Assembly (NCBI GenBank): GCA_025331125.1
Contig: JAOALB010000021.1
Location: 83,392 to 147,391, forward strand
Direction of reading: 5' to 3'
DNA length: 64,000 nt
DNA from: Mycogone perniciosa
Taxonomy: Eukaryota; Ascomycota; Sordariomycetes; Hypocreales; Hypocreaceae
Shown here one piece after another: positions 36,120-46,574 of this stretch; position 1 is the first letter of the stretch; the number at the start of each line of letters is the position of its first letter. The notes beneath the pieces were generated by a model. That model saw only the letters and a list, made by a program, of their open reading frames with translations, had not been told where the DNA came from and searched no databases. The position numbers and the translations under genes are program-made.

Positions 36120-36511
36120 TTACACTATATCCTCAAAGGTCGGAAGTGCTGAGACAAAGATGTAAGGAAAGGTATCTCTTTTCAAGACACCATAGATAGC
36201 TGACAACTCTCCACCAGGGACAACGGCGTCGGAAGCCAAGATCTTGCTGGTGTTGGAAGCTGGGCTGCTGATCATGTTTCGGAAGCTGCGCTGCCCAATA
36301 ACGGCGCGAACAATCTTGGATACCCAGACAGCCTTGACGGACTGTTGTCGTCGAACAATTCGGAGGAAGGCCAATGCCCTATGGGCACCTGGCTGAATGA
36401 GGACAAGAAGGCCGGTCCATGGTCCGGTATGTAAGCCAGGAAGAATGGCTGTTGGATATTATGGAAACGAGGTGGACAATGTCGAATAAGTGTAGTAGGG
36501 AGGTGGTACAT
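36120..36511 (-). pseudogene. Possible remnant of a protein gene (two overlapping frames)
   Basis: Two overlapping minus-strand frames (36272-36511 and 36120-36374) both have protein-like composition. The second is open upstream of its first Met, and runs through ALAFLRIVRRQQ, AVWVSKIVRAVIGQRS and SAIYGVLKRDTFPYIFVSALPTF to a stop at 36120. Neither makes a complete protein, and no family was recognised. This could be a decayed 3' end of a gene or chance. Confidence 0.3.
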
Positions 36512-37376
36512 TTTGGGAGTAGCTATGGAGCTTCCCTATTTTTTCACCAATCATCACACAAATCATCTAGCTTCGTAGAATAGATATATTTGCATGAGAA
36601 TTGGCAGACAGCATACTTCGTACTTGGGAGGGGTGACGCTGGCAGGCAATGTGGGGGTTGTCGTCCAGCGTTTGACCAATAATACAGCGCCCTTGAGCCA
36701 AGTCGAACCGTAGGGGCTCCAGCTAAGCTGAAGAAGTGTTAGAGGGTCCCTTCCCGGGTAGAAGCCGCAAACCTTCTTTTGGAATCGGGTCGGGACGGAT
36801 CAGGACATGAACGGGGGTCTAAAAAACGACCATCCCTGCCCTAGTCCACTAGGACGCTGAGTAGCAAAGCAAAGTACGCTTTGGCTCGCAAAAAAGAAGT
36901 CCATGAAAGCCCAGCTAATTTATATGATAACGCAAGTACTTCGTACTCCGTAGATTCTTGATCTACATAAAATTCAATATTCGCATACAAACACGACTTC
37001 GTCAACGACAAGAATTCTCATAGTGCATACTCCTGCATCAGAACAGTCTCTGAATCAAGCCAGTTTTGGTCTGCGGATGAAGGAATCTCTAAAGAAGCCG
37101 TAGGAAAAGTTTGTTGCAAAACAGTTAAGTTTTGGAAATACTGTAATGTGTTGAAGTTGTACGGAGTAGTAATTGTTGTTATACAGAAAAACATGTCTAC
37201 TTTTATTTGTATGGAAATTATATAGAAAACTGGGGTAACTCTTTTTTTGGCGAACCAAAACGTATATATTTAACGCCAGTGAGCCGCTTAATGCAGTTTT
37301 TTACCTCCCAAGGGCATAAGGCGCTCAACAAGTCATTCTGCTAGTAAGACTAATACCAGCAAAAAGAGAAAATTGC

Positions 37377-37458
37377 TGCGTAATCTGGGAATCGAACCCA
37401 GGGCTCCCCGACGCTGCTCGGATGGCAACGGAGAATTTTACCACTAAACCAATTACGC
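37377..37458 (-). tRNA. tRNA-Gly(GCC) with an 11-nt intron
   Basis: Acceptor stem GCGTAAT pairs with ATTACGC; A box TGGTTTAGTGG and B box GGTTCGATTCC are intact, and the discriminator is A. The anticodon stem CTCCG and loop TTGCCAT (anticodon GCC) only close when 11 nt (TCCGAGCAGCG) after the base 3' of the anticodon are removed, the canonical intron position. The mature form is 71 nt, normal for eukaryotic tRNA-Gly. It sits alone, about 150 bp downstream of the DUF1349 gene stop. Confidence 0.93.
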
Positions 37459-37610
37459 TGCTAACTGGTTGATGACCTGACGCCAGAGCAGACAGCATAA
37501 AAAGTACAGACCTGATGACACAATCGAACAATTCATAGTATTATATCCGATTTATTTAAATCTTCTAGAATCTCGATACTCTGTATAGAGAGAGATACAG
37601 AGTACATTCA

Positions 37611-38336
37611 TCAATGCACTGGCCCATCTACCGTGTTCAGCACAAACCCAGAAAACGACACCGGAATCTTTTCCTTCTCACGTCCAGGCTCAGACTCCCT
37701 CGTCGGCTTCGCGCCGTAAATCCCAATCTCAATCGCCGGCGCAATTCCCTGCACATCGTCCTTGTTGAACGCCCAAGTCACCTGTCTCAGCTCGCGCTTC
37801 TTCTTCTCAGGACCTTCCAGGACGTAAACCCACGCATCCGTGCGATCGCGCTCAATAAGGATCGTGGCACGAGCATTTCCAGTCTGTTTCTCGAGCAGAG
37901 GGCTCAGGCTCCAGTCGGACAGGATATCCGTGGCGACAACGCCCAGCGAGGGTGCACCGTCTGTAAACTCAATGCCGGCCTTGATGAACCGCGTCTCGTT
38001 GACTTCGCGGGCAGGGAATGATAGCACCAGGCCGCCTTGGTCGTAGAGCGTCTTCCACGGTCCTGTCACAGTGACTTGGACACTCTTGAACTTCTCCGTG
38101 GGAATGGTGGTGTAGAGGAATGGCGCGGTGAAGTTGTGCTTGTCTTTTGCAGGGCGCCATATATCTGTGTCAGGAGGCACTTGAATCGTGACGTCGCGGC
38201 CCACGGGTGAGAAGGGCTTTGTAGAGCCATAGTTCCTCCATTTCCATGAAGGCTTCGGTGTTGTGGCGTCGACATCGCCAGCGGCCATCGACAGCCAGAG
38301 CCACAAGGAGCTCGAAACGGCCTTTGTGAACAACAT
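37611..38336 (-). CDS. Secreted DUF1349 (concanavalin-like) protein
   Basis: Predicted extracellular protein of the DUF1349 family, a lectin/glucanase-like jelly-roll fold found in bacteria and fungi; biochemical role unknown. Single exon, 241 residues. The N-terminus, MLFTKAVSSSLWLWLSMAAG, reads as a signal peptide. Family-like segments are WKWRNYG, FLYTTIP, YDQGGLVL, FIKAGIEFTDGAPSLGVVATD and SDWSLSPL, followed by Glu/Arg-rich and hydrophobic strands to the C-terminus (EIGIYGAKP, FSGFVLNTVDG). N-glycosylation sequons occur at NFTA and NETR. It lies in the AT-rich, gene-poor part of the window, where host-niche genes are often found in fungi, but that link is only inference. Confidence 0.85.
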   Translation of the reverse strand: MLFTKAVSSSLWLWLSMAAGDVDATTPKPSWKWRNYGSTKPFSPVGRDVTIQVPPDTDIWRPAKDKHNFTAPFLYTTIPTEKFKSVQVTVTGPWKTLYDQGGLVLSFPAREVNETRFIKAGIEFTDGAPSLGVVATDILSDWSLSPLLEKQTGNARATILIERDRTDAWVYVLEGPEKKKRELRQVTWAFNKDDVQGIAPAIEIGIYGAKPTRESEPGREKEKIPVSFSGFVLNTVDGPVH

Positions 38337-40335
38337 TCTTGTTCAATACTTATTTTTCATGCATGTGTATGTTCAGATGAGTCTTGGAATGAATGCTAGA
38401 TGGCGGTGTTGAGGAGTACTTATATATGTCTGCTCACTTACACAAGTGTAACCCTTCACACTGCTCGAGATCTCGTACTCCGCTCCGCTCGCGAAAGACA
38501 CCATTAAGCCCCCTGATTTGAACGTGCGGGGATATTCTTGGCATATTATCTATTTGGTATAAACGGCCCGAGAGAGAAGCGTACTCGTAAAGCTCGTTCG
38601 GGGAGTCTCGGTTGTTGTCTTGAAGAGGCCCGCATGCCATCGTCAGCGCATAATATGTCATCACTCCCAAGCTTCATTGGCCACATCAGAGAATTTACGT
38701 ACAACCTCAATAACGAAATATTCAATCCTCAATTGTCAAAGGGTTTCTATCTATTCATTGACCAATGTGTTAAACAGCTATTCTATTATCGAGAGCTTCT
38801 GGTGCCATCGTGTGACATGGTAGCTTCGCGATGTGCGCCCTAATGTATTCCCCTGTAAGTGTTTCTTTCAGCTATCGCGCAACTACAAGGATTCCACCTC
38901 GGAAACACGTAAACTGATCAGGAAGGACCCTCTTGGCACGTCGAAACCAGCTTGGATTCGCCCGAAGCTTCATCCTTCTCGTGAAGCTGTCAGACCACAA
39001 ATCCTGTAAAAGTGAAGCTCTATACTTTATGTATGGATAGGTGATCCTATATGCTATGTGACAGGAGCTTATTGGAGGATTGGAGTCTCGACCTATTGTA
39101 TGTATGGTCTATCCTCAATCCAGGCTATTTGTGTTATTTAATTACTACTTTATTCCTAGCTGGCTTTAACTAGTGCAGTTATCTTCAATTAATACGAAGT
39201 ACGGAGTACAGGGCAGCTTTAATATATGCAGCCTAAATTAGAGTATTAAACTTTATTATTCATCATATAAAGTAATACTATTCACACATATTTAAATTAC
39301 TATTCGCAGTAGCGGAGATATAGTTAATAATTATAACATAGATATAAAAGACACTATAGTTATCGCCAATACAGCAGTTACAGCTATTACAGCGGTTACA
39401 GGGAGAGAGCGAGGGAGAGAGCGAGGGCGACCCAGGGATCAACGAAGAGTTTGACGACATTGTGCCGACTATACAGCCAGAAGAATAGTCGGCTTAGGGA
39501 GATTTTATATAAAGCAGATATAAGTGGATACTGAAGACCTGTTAATATATTGTTGCAGCTGCCTATACGTGCAGCTGCGAGGAGTTCTTATCTGTGTGAA
39601 TAGCATTACTACTCATTAGATATAATCTGCAAAGCAATACTCCACCCTATAATTCTATTATAAAAGCTCTTATTGCTCCCTTATTTTTGTTGTTTCTTTC
39701 AGTATCCATTCCAATCTACTCCCTATATCTCATCTACCATATGTGATGCGGCAACTATCCGCGTTTGCCCTGGCATCGCGGTTCGCAACTGTGGCAACAA
39801 TCCGTTCACCGTTTCGCAACAGTGTGCTTCTTACAATTATAATTATCCCTCTGGGTATACTGTGAGCGTGGGAGGACTATACTCGGAAATGTTTTTGCAG
39901 TACTGTACTATATACGCAGGGCCATCATGCACGGGCAAGCTATTGGGGTCTGTACCGAATGGTGCGATTGTACTAAAGGATTCGATGGCATCTATCTTCT
40001 GCCCTGCATGGCCTTCGAAATAGGCGGATGGATACGATATAGACTATCTTGAGGCAATTAAGTAGAGATTCAAGTGCCCAGAAGCGCCCTATTACTGTGA
40101 TGTGTTCAGACTGACTACAACATAGCTGCATTGCGCGACAGAAGTAGTATAAGGCAAAGCTATGCAGTCTCTGTTACGGTCTTTTACTGCAGATAAGCCA
40201 TGTACTGGCCTTTTGATGAAACACCTATTACACGCTTCTCTCTCCTGAGGGAAAAAAAAAGTAAATGTGGAGGTAAGGGGTATTAAAAGTATACTGAAAT
40301 AGATAGATGCTAGTATTATATTGCAACAGGACTTT
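38337..40335. other. AT-rich intergenic island
   Basis: From about 39030 to 39700 the DNA is strongly AT-rich, with many TA dinucleotides and long A/T runs. It also holds a 12-bp tandem duplication (39401-39429) and an overlapping TACTTCGTA-type/TACGGAGTA pair near 39196-39211. One cysteine-rich frame (39664-40023) is listed separately. Composition is like RIP-mutated relics in other ascomycetes, but no parent element is recognisable. Confidence 0.6.
39664..40023 (+). pseudogene. Small cysteine-rich secreted-like protein lacking a start codon
   Basis: Open frame from the TAA at 39661 to the stop at 40023. It begins with a hydrophobic stretch (KLLLLPYFCCFFQ), then about 105 residues with regularly placed cysteines (ICDAA, RVCPG, RNCGNN, QQCASYNYNY, QYCTIYAGPSC, IFCPAW). 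This reads as a signal peptide plus a small disulfide-rich domain, like a fungal effector or cell-wall protein. There is no ATG before residue 80 or so. A TTTCTTTCAG at 39690-39699 could be a 3' splice site, in which case an unseen upstream exon supplies the start; otherwise the gene is broken. It borders the AT-rich island, consistent with decay. Confidence 0.4.
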
Positions 40336-42230
40336 TTAGCAAGATGTTGTAGGGGAACCTTTACTCGTATTAGTGGAACCAGAACCCGAGCCGCATACGA
40401 GTAACTCCACGCGGATCGAGACCCTTGAGCCATCAACGCAATATCCTAATTGCTTCGGCCCATCTGTCAATTCCACCTCTCTCTTCAGCCACCGCCCTGT
40501 CTGCCCTTGCACATCTTTGTCACCGCCTGCATCTTCATCCACCTCCATTGGACCCTCATCCTCTTCATCACTGCTATCCCCATCCTTCTCATCAAACCCG
40601 GCGACAGGGTCCCATTCCCCCGTTTCCCACACCAGACGCAGTCTCAGCGGCGCTAAGCCGAATAACTTACCCACTATGCCCTTTACCGCATAAATGTCAA
40701 AGGATTTCGGAACCCTGGTCGTCTTCCGCCCGACGGCTTCGTAATGGAACTCGGCCGTGATGAGTCTCGCTTCGAGAAACGAAGGGTTGATCTCCTGCCG
40801 ACGAATCACATCAGGCTCGCCGTAATTGCCGCAAAGCTCCGCATACCGGGGATGTAAAGCCTTGATGGTGTGTTCGGCACCCTCAGGCACTGTGGCTAGC
40901 TGCTTTGCGATCCGGGAGAGGTAGAACATTTCTGCGTTGGTCCGATCGGCTGCGGTGATATGTGTGAAGTTGAGAGACCTGAGCTGAGAGATGCGAGCGA
41001 CGGTGAACATGAAGGATTCATCCGATGATTGTGCATTGGATTCTAAATCCACCGAGTCGTATACGGGATTGTGAGCTATGCGCAGGCCGGTGAGGCCTGG
41101 GAAGTGGGTGGTGAGTTGATCAATGAATTCCCAGGTGCCAATCTTGTTGTAGGATAAATCAAGATAGTGCAGGGAAGTTGGGAAGATGGTCGCAGGAGAG
41201 TCCGGTAAAACAAGAGTCAAGATGTTGTTTCCCTTGAGGTAAAGGTTGCGAAGAGCCTTGAGAGTCGTAAGGCTTGCAACGTCCGAAAGACTGGTGAAGT
41301 CATTGTACTCAAGGTTGATAGACGTCAGAGTAGATGATAGATTGGAGTAGTCTATCACAGGAAGCGTAGAGAGCTGGTTTGTCCCGACCATGAGACTTGT
41401 CAACGACGCACACTTGCTCGCGATGCAACACAGCTCTTCCCAGCTCAGCAACGTCTCACCAAGCGCCAGATCGTTGACCTCTCGAAACGCGGCCTCGGCT
41501 CCATCAAGTGTTCCCTCGTCAAGAATGCCCCGAAATCTATTCCCGCTGTGGATATGTCAGTCAAACGATCGACTACCCCATGGAGCAACGTTGAACACAC
41601 TTGATACTCAGCTTTTGCAAAGCCTTCAAGTCTCTGCAGATGTCCACCACCGGCCCAAACCGCTCAAACAGATTCCTACTCAGGTCCAGCTGCACAATCT
41701 TAGGACACGTCTCAGCAATACTCGCCTTGTCGCCGTCGTCTGTCGAGAAAGCTACTCTCAGCCCATCGACCATTACAATCTTGAGTTCCCTAAGCTGCGA
41801 CTGCTTCTGCCAAATCTTCTCAAACCCCATCTCCTCGGCCACCTTGCCGGAAATGATAATCTGGGTTTTTGACTTGCCCTGATTCGCATCCGGAGCGTCC
41901 GCCACATACTTCTCATTGAGGGCAGCGAGGAAGCTCTGCGGCGCATCAGCGGGACGGGTTGGCCGCACAAACGATGCCCCAGTCGACGCCTTTGATATGC
42001 CTGTCTCCCTGGTTAGCACTCACTGACGAGATATTCCCTTGATGCAAGATTCGAATACAGGTGAAATATCGCACGCCCTTGTGAGAGCCGTCGTGTTTGC
42101 CGCGCGCTGAATCGTCCCATTCGACGCCTAACCAGTTCCCAGACGTGCCAGCGACCCCGCCGATATAACGGACTGTACAGAGCGCGCCATCATAGGATAT
42201 CCGCTGTCCGACGTATTGCTTCTGGCTCAT
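40336..42230 (-). CDS. Tubulin-folding cofactor E (TBCE/Pac2-like)
   Basis: Chaperone for alpha-tubulin in the alpha/beta dimer assembly pathway. Exons 42059-42230, 41601-42000 and 40336-41545 (introns 58 and 55 nt) give 593 residues. The N-terminal CAP-Gly domain is clear: GQRISYDGALCTVRYIGGV then NWLGVEWDD and GKHDGSHKGVRYF. A leucine-rich repeat block follows (LRELKIVMVDGL, IVQLDLSRNLF, LQKLSINGNRF across intron 2, LTSINLEYNDFTSL, LRNLYLKGNNI, LHYLDLSYNKI, LTGLRIAHNP). The C-terminal part fits the ubiquitin-like domain (KSFDIYAVKGIVGKLFGLAPLRLRLVWETG), here with an acidic insert. This CAP-Gly/LRR/UBL order is specific to TBCE. The ATG at 42230 precedes the CAP-Gly domain directly. Confidence 0.94.
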
Positions 42231-42543
42231 TCTTTTTTCCTGTCCTTTTTTTCTTTTTCTTATAAAGGAGAGGAGGAACTGGCTGGAAGATCGTCAGGAT
42301 GCGGGCTTGTTTAGGTGAGTCTGTGTATTTAGGCCCAGGCGGGATGTAAAACCCACTGACGCTGCATGTGGATTTAGGCGACAGAATTTGGTACGCTTGT
42401 CAGAGTGCATTTATCCTCTCCCATCAATCGGAATTAACTCCCTAAAATTCAATCATATGATCGCTACATACATCCAATCTCATATCGCTATACACAGTAG
42501 CCACCAATGGCTTTCATACAATCGGAAGTACAACTGATCAAGC
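42231..42543. other. Short intergenic spacer
   Basis: Promoter of the TBCE gene and 3' UTR of the hydratase gene. Nothing else seen. Confidence 0.6.
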
Positions 42544-43589
42544 TTACAGCTTGCTCTTAGAGTCACCAACAATCTTCACCAAAGCACGGCCATTGCTTAG
42601 GCAGACCTTTCCACCCTCAATGGCGACAACAAACCTGATCTCCTCCCACTCGTCCTTCTTCTCTCCGGTCCTCCAGACACTGGTCACGAGCTTGTCGCCA
42701 GGCATGACAGGGCTGGCAAATCGAGCCTGGTACTCCTTGATGTTGGCGGGGTTACCATCACCGACAGCCCTCAGGATGCCGTGGGCAGCCGAGTTCCACG
42801 AGTACAGGCCGTGCATGATGGCGCCAGGGTAGCCCATCTTAGTACCAGGCTCGGGAGTGGCATGCAGAGGGTTGTAGTCACCGTTCAGACGGTACAGAAG
42901 GGCAGTCTCCTTCGAGGTCTGGTTGTCAATCACCCAGTCAGGCTGCTTGTCCTTCGGGGGAGGGAAGTTCTCGGTGGCAGGGCCCTTGGGACCGCCCCAG
43001 TTGCCCTGGCCGACGAAGAAAGCACTGCCAATCATGCGGGTGTAGGCCTCGCCGGTGACCGCATCAACGAGCTCGCTCTGAGTCTCGAGGACCGAGCCAG
43101 GTCGGCCCTTGTCGTAAACGCCGAGGACCTTCTGGCGGATCTCGAACTTCTTGCCTTCGGAGGTAGGAGGAAGGGGCTTAAGGAACTCGATCTTGCGCTG
43201 GCCGTCGACGACGCGCTTGTGGTCGAACACAGGAACTCCAGGAATCGTGACAGCCTGCTGGGCGGCATAGAAGTCGACGACCTCTTGGGTGGAGCCCTTG
43301 AAAGCTAAGAGCGGGCGTTAGATCTCTCGCCAGGTCGCATTGGGGTGGACAGGTTTCTTACGCAGGATCACGGGATAGGTAGGGAAGACGGAGAAGTTGG
43401 GGTGAAGTTCCTAAATGGCCGAGTCAGCTCAGCCATGGCGCCATTCGCATTGACCGAAGACGAGCGTACGAAGAGGAAGTGAAGCTCATCAGCAGTGCAG
43501 CCGATGGTGTTGGCGAAGAGCAGGACATCTCGCTTGACCCAGGAAACGGTCTGCGCAGGGTATTCGAAGCCGACGCCAGGTCCAGACAT
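42544..43589 (-). CDS. Peroxisomal MaoC-type 2-enoyl-CoA hydratase (hydratase 2)
   Basis: Hot-dog-fold enzyme hydrating trans-2-enoyl-CoA to (3R)-hydroxyacyl-CoA. Exons 43470-43589, 43362-43410 and 42544-43304 (introns 59 and 57 nt) give 309 residues. An N-terminal hot-dog (TVSWVKRDVLLFANTIG, then ELHPNFSVFPTYPVIL) is followed by the MaoC hot-dog carrying the hydratase-2 catalytic motif NGDYNPLH (Asp and His present) and PGAIMHGLYSWNSAAHGIL. The protein ends in SKL, a textbook PTS1 signal, so it should act in peroxisomal beta-oxidation. It equals the C-terminal third of Fox2-type multifunctional enzymes but is free-standing, without dehydrogenase domains. Reads complete and functional. Confidence 0.93.
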
Positions 43590-44602
43590 TTTGAAGGTGC
43601 GCGAAGTGCAGAGTATAGGGTTATGGAATTATGGGAATATTGAATTGTGGTGTCTGATGAGATATATTTGTGATGGAAGGATTGGGAAGGCAGCTGATGC
43701 AGTTGCTTTGCTTGGCACCGTACGGAGTAATATACGAGTAGATAGCATCCTCGGTGAATGCCTGCCGAGGCATATATACTTCGTACTAGTGGCGGAATTA
43801 CGACTGTAAGTGCCGATAACAATTCCGCACCGCTTCCGAACACTGTTGACACTAGTAATACGAAGCTGACAACTGATCCCAATGTCTACGATACCACGCA
43901 AGACGTGTCAATTGCTTCAGAACATCCGCTCAAAGCAGTATCCAGATGCACGGAATAGATGTGTGGGTTAATAAGGTAGTTAGTGTCGGTCGGTAATGGT
44001 TCACGGAATTGCGCTCCGATCCGCCGAGCCCCAGATGCTCCGCATTATCGTCTCGAGCCATTGGAATTTCGCTCATGACACACCACGTCAGCATTGACCG
44101 GTCCATTGAAGCATTCAATCGCAATGGAAGCGCCCGCTGCAAATGAATGCGACGTCTGCTGTGCCAATCTCATTTCGTTTGGCATTTTTCTTCAGGATCT
44201 ATCCACCAACACGACCGTCTTACAGCACCCTCCATACCCTCAGAGCTCTCGACAAGCCAGGGTAGGGGGTCAGACAGCCGTTGCTCGGGAACCTCGGACA
44301 GACGAAGGGATGCATCACTCAGATTCCACTTTGTCAAAGCTCAAGTAATCTTATGCGCAAGCATTCTTGGATTTTTTTTCTATAACAAACATGACATACA
44401 TAATAAAACTGTGTACATACAGAGACAGGTAACACAAGGAAATCATACCTAGTAGCTATATAATAAAGGAAAAAAACGACTGACGTTATCATGGTACATA
44501 GCAACGTGAAAAGAGTGTGGATGTGTTTGTTGGCTTCATATCCCCCCATGTCATGTTCATATCTTGTTCATATCCAATTTCGTTAAAAGCACAAGACATT
44601 CA
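43590..44602. other. Intergenic region
   Basis: About 1 kb between minus-strand genes; TACTTCGTA and TACGGAGTA motifs near 43778 and 43722 in the hydratase promoter. No gene seen. Confidence 0.6.
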
Positions 44603-45922
44603 TCAGCCCAACCTACCCGGGGCTCGGTCGCATTCTTCCAAAAATCGATAGATGCCCTCTAAACCCTCAAATTCGTCAGGGTGGTGTTCTCCGCTGCTTT
44701 TCGGCGGCGACATGCTCTCATATCCTTCCGTCTCAGAAAACCACGGGTTGTCGGAGGCTTCGTAAGCGAAGGCATCATGAACAAATGAATCATCACCGAG
44801 CGAAGAAAGGTCATCGAGTTCATGCCCCTCCAGTGATCGCGCAGTGCCTCCTGGGGACGTCAAGGCCTTTTCAACATCCGGCGCGAAAGGGAATCTGAGG
44901 GCCATCCGAGCGGCCGTGGCATTTTCAAAGTCCACGTCCTGGCTCACCACGCCTCTTTGGATGCCAATATCATCACATAGCCGTTCAACTGTTGTTGCAT
45001 CCACGCCTGGGAATCGAACTCGAAGGAGATCGTGCTTCTCTAAAGACACTGGCAAATCGCCTAGACTTGCAAGTCGCTGCAAACCCGCATATATTGCTGT
45101 CAAATCCTTCAAAGCCCGTCCAAAGTCAACGGAGAGGATGTCGAGGAAGCCCTCAGTGTGGAGGCTTGGGGTGGCGGCCTCAGCATGGAAAGCAGAGGTG
45201 CTAGAGGCGTGGGCGATCGCCGCTGCAAGGGGGCTCATCGCCGTGATGGTGGGGCTCAACTGGAAGTCGACGCAGGCGCCGGGGGCTGGTCGTGGAATTA
45301 AAGCCAGTTTGCGCATCGCATCGTCCTCAAGCTGCGACACGGCACGGTATTGGGGTTGACCACGGAGTCCAACACCGTCGTATCGAATTCTCTGCCCAGA
45401 GAGAAAGAATGCTCGCATCGCCTGTGACACATTCTGGACAACTTGTGCCGGGGCTGTTGGCGTATGCGAGAAGAAGCGTGCGTTCCCTCCCAGGCTATAA
45501 CCACCTGCCGTCCGAGGGAAAGCACCTCCCGTCAAATTCGGTCGTAAGGTGTTCGCAAATGGGGCTCGGCCGGAGAACTGCGCAACTCGTCTAGAGGTAT
45601 TTGAAGCCGGGAGCGCGAATCGATCGAATCGAGCAGCATTGCCTCCTGCACTCTCGGAACTGATGAATCTCCGGAGCACGGTATTGGCGTTCTTGATGGA
45701 TGCACTGGAGAACCATCTCGCCCCTCGCTTTTGCTTCTTGAGAAGGGCTGCGGGATGAACAGGCTGTCGTCCGCTCCTGACGGGTATCGGTTGGAGAACT
45801 TGGTTCTGCAAGGGCCTTGCCGCACTGGCAAGTTTCGTACGGACCACGTCTGTGGCCTTTTCCACGGCGACGCGGAGGAGACGAAGGGTCGCTGGACCCC
45901 ATATCCCCCCTGAGGACGCCAT
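44603..45922 (-). CDS. Fungal protein of unknown function, probable mitochondrial presequence
   Basis: Single-exon frame of 439 residues. The first 170 or so residues are rich in Arg/Ser/Ala and nearly free of acidic residues, including RRFISSES and a GNARFFSHTPTAP segment, and could act as a mitochondrial targeting region. The middle has a conserved-looking block (PAQVVQNVSQAMRAFFLSGQ, then DFQLSPTITAMSPLA), helical segments (DLTAIYAGLQRLASL) and a DLLRVRFPGVDATTVERLCDDIGI motif; the tail is acidic. Proteins like this in related fungi are often labelled casein kinase II beta-2 subunit, from memory and without support here: no CK2-beta zinc finger (CPxCxG) is present. Divergent from the snoRNA host gene, sharing a short promoter. 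Confidence 0.75.
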   Translation of the reverse strand: MASSGGIWGPATLRLLRVAVEKATDVVRTKLASAARPLQNQVLQPIPVRSGRQPVHPAALLKKQKRGARWFSSASIKNANTVLRRFISSESAGGNAARFDRFALPASNTSRRVAQFSGRAPFANTLRPNLTGGAFPRTAGGYSLGGNARFFSHTPTAPAQVVQNVSQAMRAFFLSGQRIRYDGVGLRGQPQYRAVSQLEDDAMRKLALIPRPAPGACVDFQLSPTITAMSPLAAAIAHASSTSAFHAEAATPSLHTEGFLDILSVDFGRALKDLTAIYAGLQRLASLGDLPVSLEKHDLLRVRFPGVDATTVERLCDDIGIQRGVVSQDVDFENATAARMALRFPFAPDVEKALTSPGGTARSLEGHELDDLSSLGDDSFVHDAFAYEASDNPWFSETEGYESMSPPKSSGEHHPDEFEGLEGIYRFLEECDRAPGRLG

Positions 45923-46199
45923 ATTGGTGGTAGTTTCTCAACACCTCTACTGAGGATAGTTGAAAGGTGGAAGTTGGGCCAGGGGCCGGTAATGGGAGTG
46001 ACGTGGGCCTCTTATGTTGGAGGGAGCCAAGTACCGGAGTGGACCGAATGCACCGCCACAGCATGACACAGTCGAGTCGGTGACAGACCGCCACCGTGGC
46101 TGAACGCCACAAAATGCGGGACTGGTACTAGATCGATAATGGACTAGCGCATTTTCCCAATTGCTACATCAACCGCCAAAAAAATTTCAGTTCTTTCTT
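45923..46199. promoter_or_regulatory. Divergent promoter region, unknown mitochondrial-like gene / snoRNA host gene
   Basis: About 280 bp between the start codon on the minus strand and the proposed plus-strand host transcript. Pyrimidine repeats (TTCT)n at about 46190-46206 mark the likely start zone of the host RNA. Confidence 0.4.
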
Positions 46200-46327
46200 T
46201 CTTTCATTCTTCTCAACATCACCACCAAGCGCTCTGGTCTAGAGCTGCAAGCGTATGCTCGACCCCAGGCCTTGGTGGCTGCTATTTGCTGGGTAAGCTT
46301 CCTCTCCCTCTTCCCAATTTCACTTTC

Positions 46328-46400
46328 ATGATGTTTTGCAATTGTGAACAATCCAAATCATACCCAATTATGGTGACTACCATTTTTATTTTTGCCTGAT
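46328..46400 (+). ncRNA. Possible box C/D snoRNA in host intron 1
   Basis: Box C-like ATGATGT (46328-46334) and box D CTGA (46396-46399). A 13-nt segment (46344-46356) is complementary to a conserved LSU rRNA stretch (TTGGATTGTTCAC, 3' part of 25S). No good D' box follows that segment and the terminal stem is weak, so this is tentative. Confidence 0.35.
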
Positions 46401-46574
46401 CAAGTTGTGGATTCTACCGTCGTCGGTTCGTCTGTTGGAGAGCTTTGCTAACAAGCTTCAAGGTCAGCCATATGAACAGGTTGAACACCTACGCAACTAT
46501 CGATCAACGTCTGTCTATATGAACAAAAGGTTAGTGCTTTTGATTTTCTTCCTTCCATTGTGCCTTTGGCACTT

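Larger units (their letters stand above)
33722..37376. other. Gene-poor stretch between aldo-keto reductase and tRNA-Gly
   Basis: 3.65 kb with no intact gene. Contents: diverged direct repeats (33839-33949 and 33972-34068), an (AT)n run at 35071-35086, TACTCCGTA/TACTTCGTA 9-mers (34680, 35058, 36615, 36938-36953, 37155), an isolated TATA element (35988) and frames at 36120-36511 that look like remnants of a gene. Confidence 0.6.

Noticed and set aside
35811..36152. 113-codon plus-strand frame after the orphan promoter region
   Set aside because: It spans the TATA element itself and has no recognisable sequence pattern.
44603..45922. Casein kinase II beta subunit label often given to similar proteins
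   Set aside because: The CK2-beta zinc finger and acidic loop are absent; the name is not supported by this sequence.
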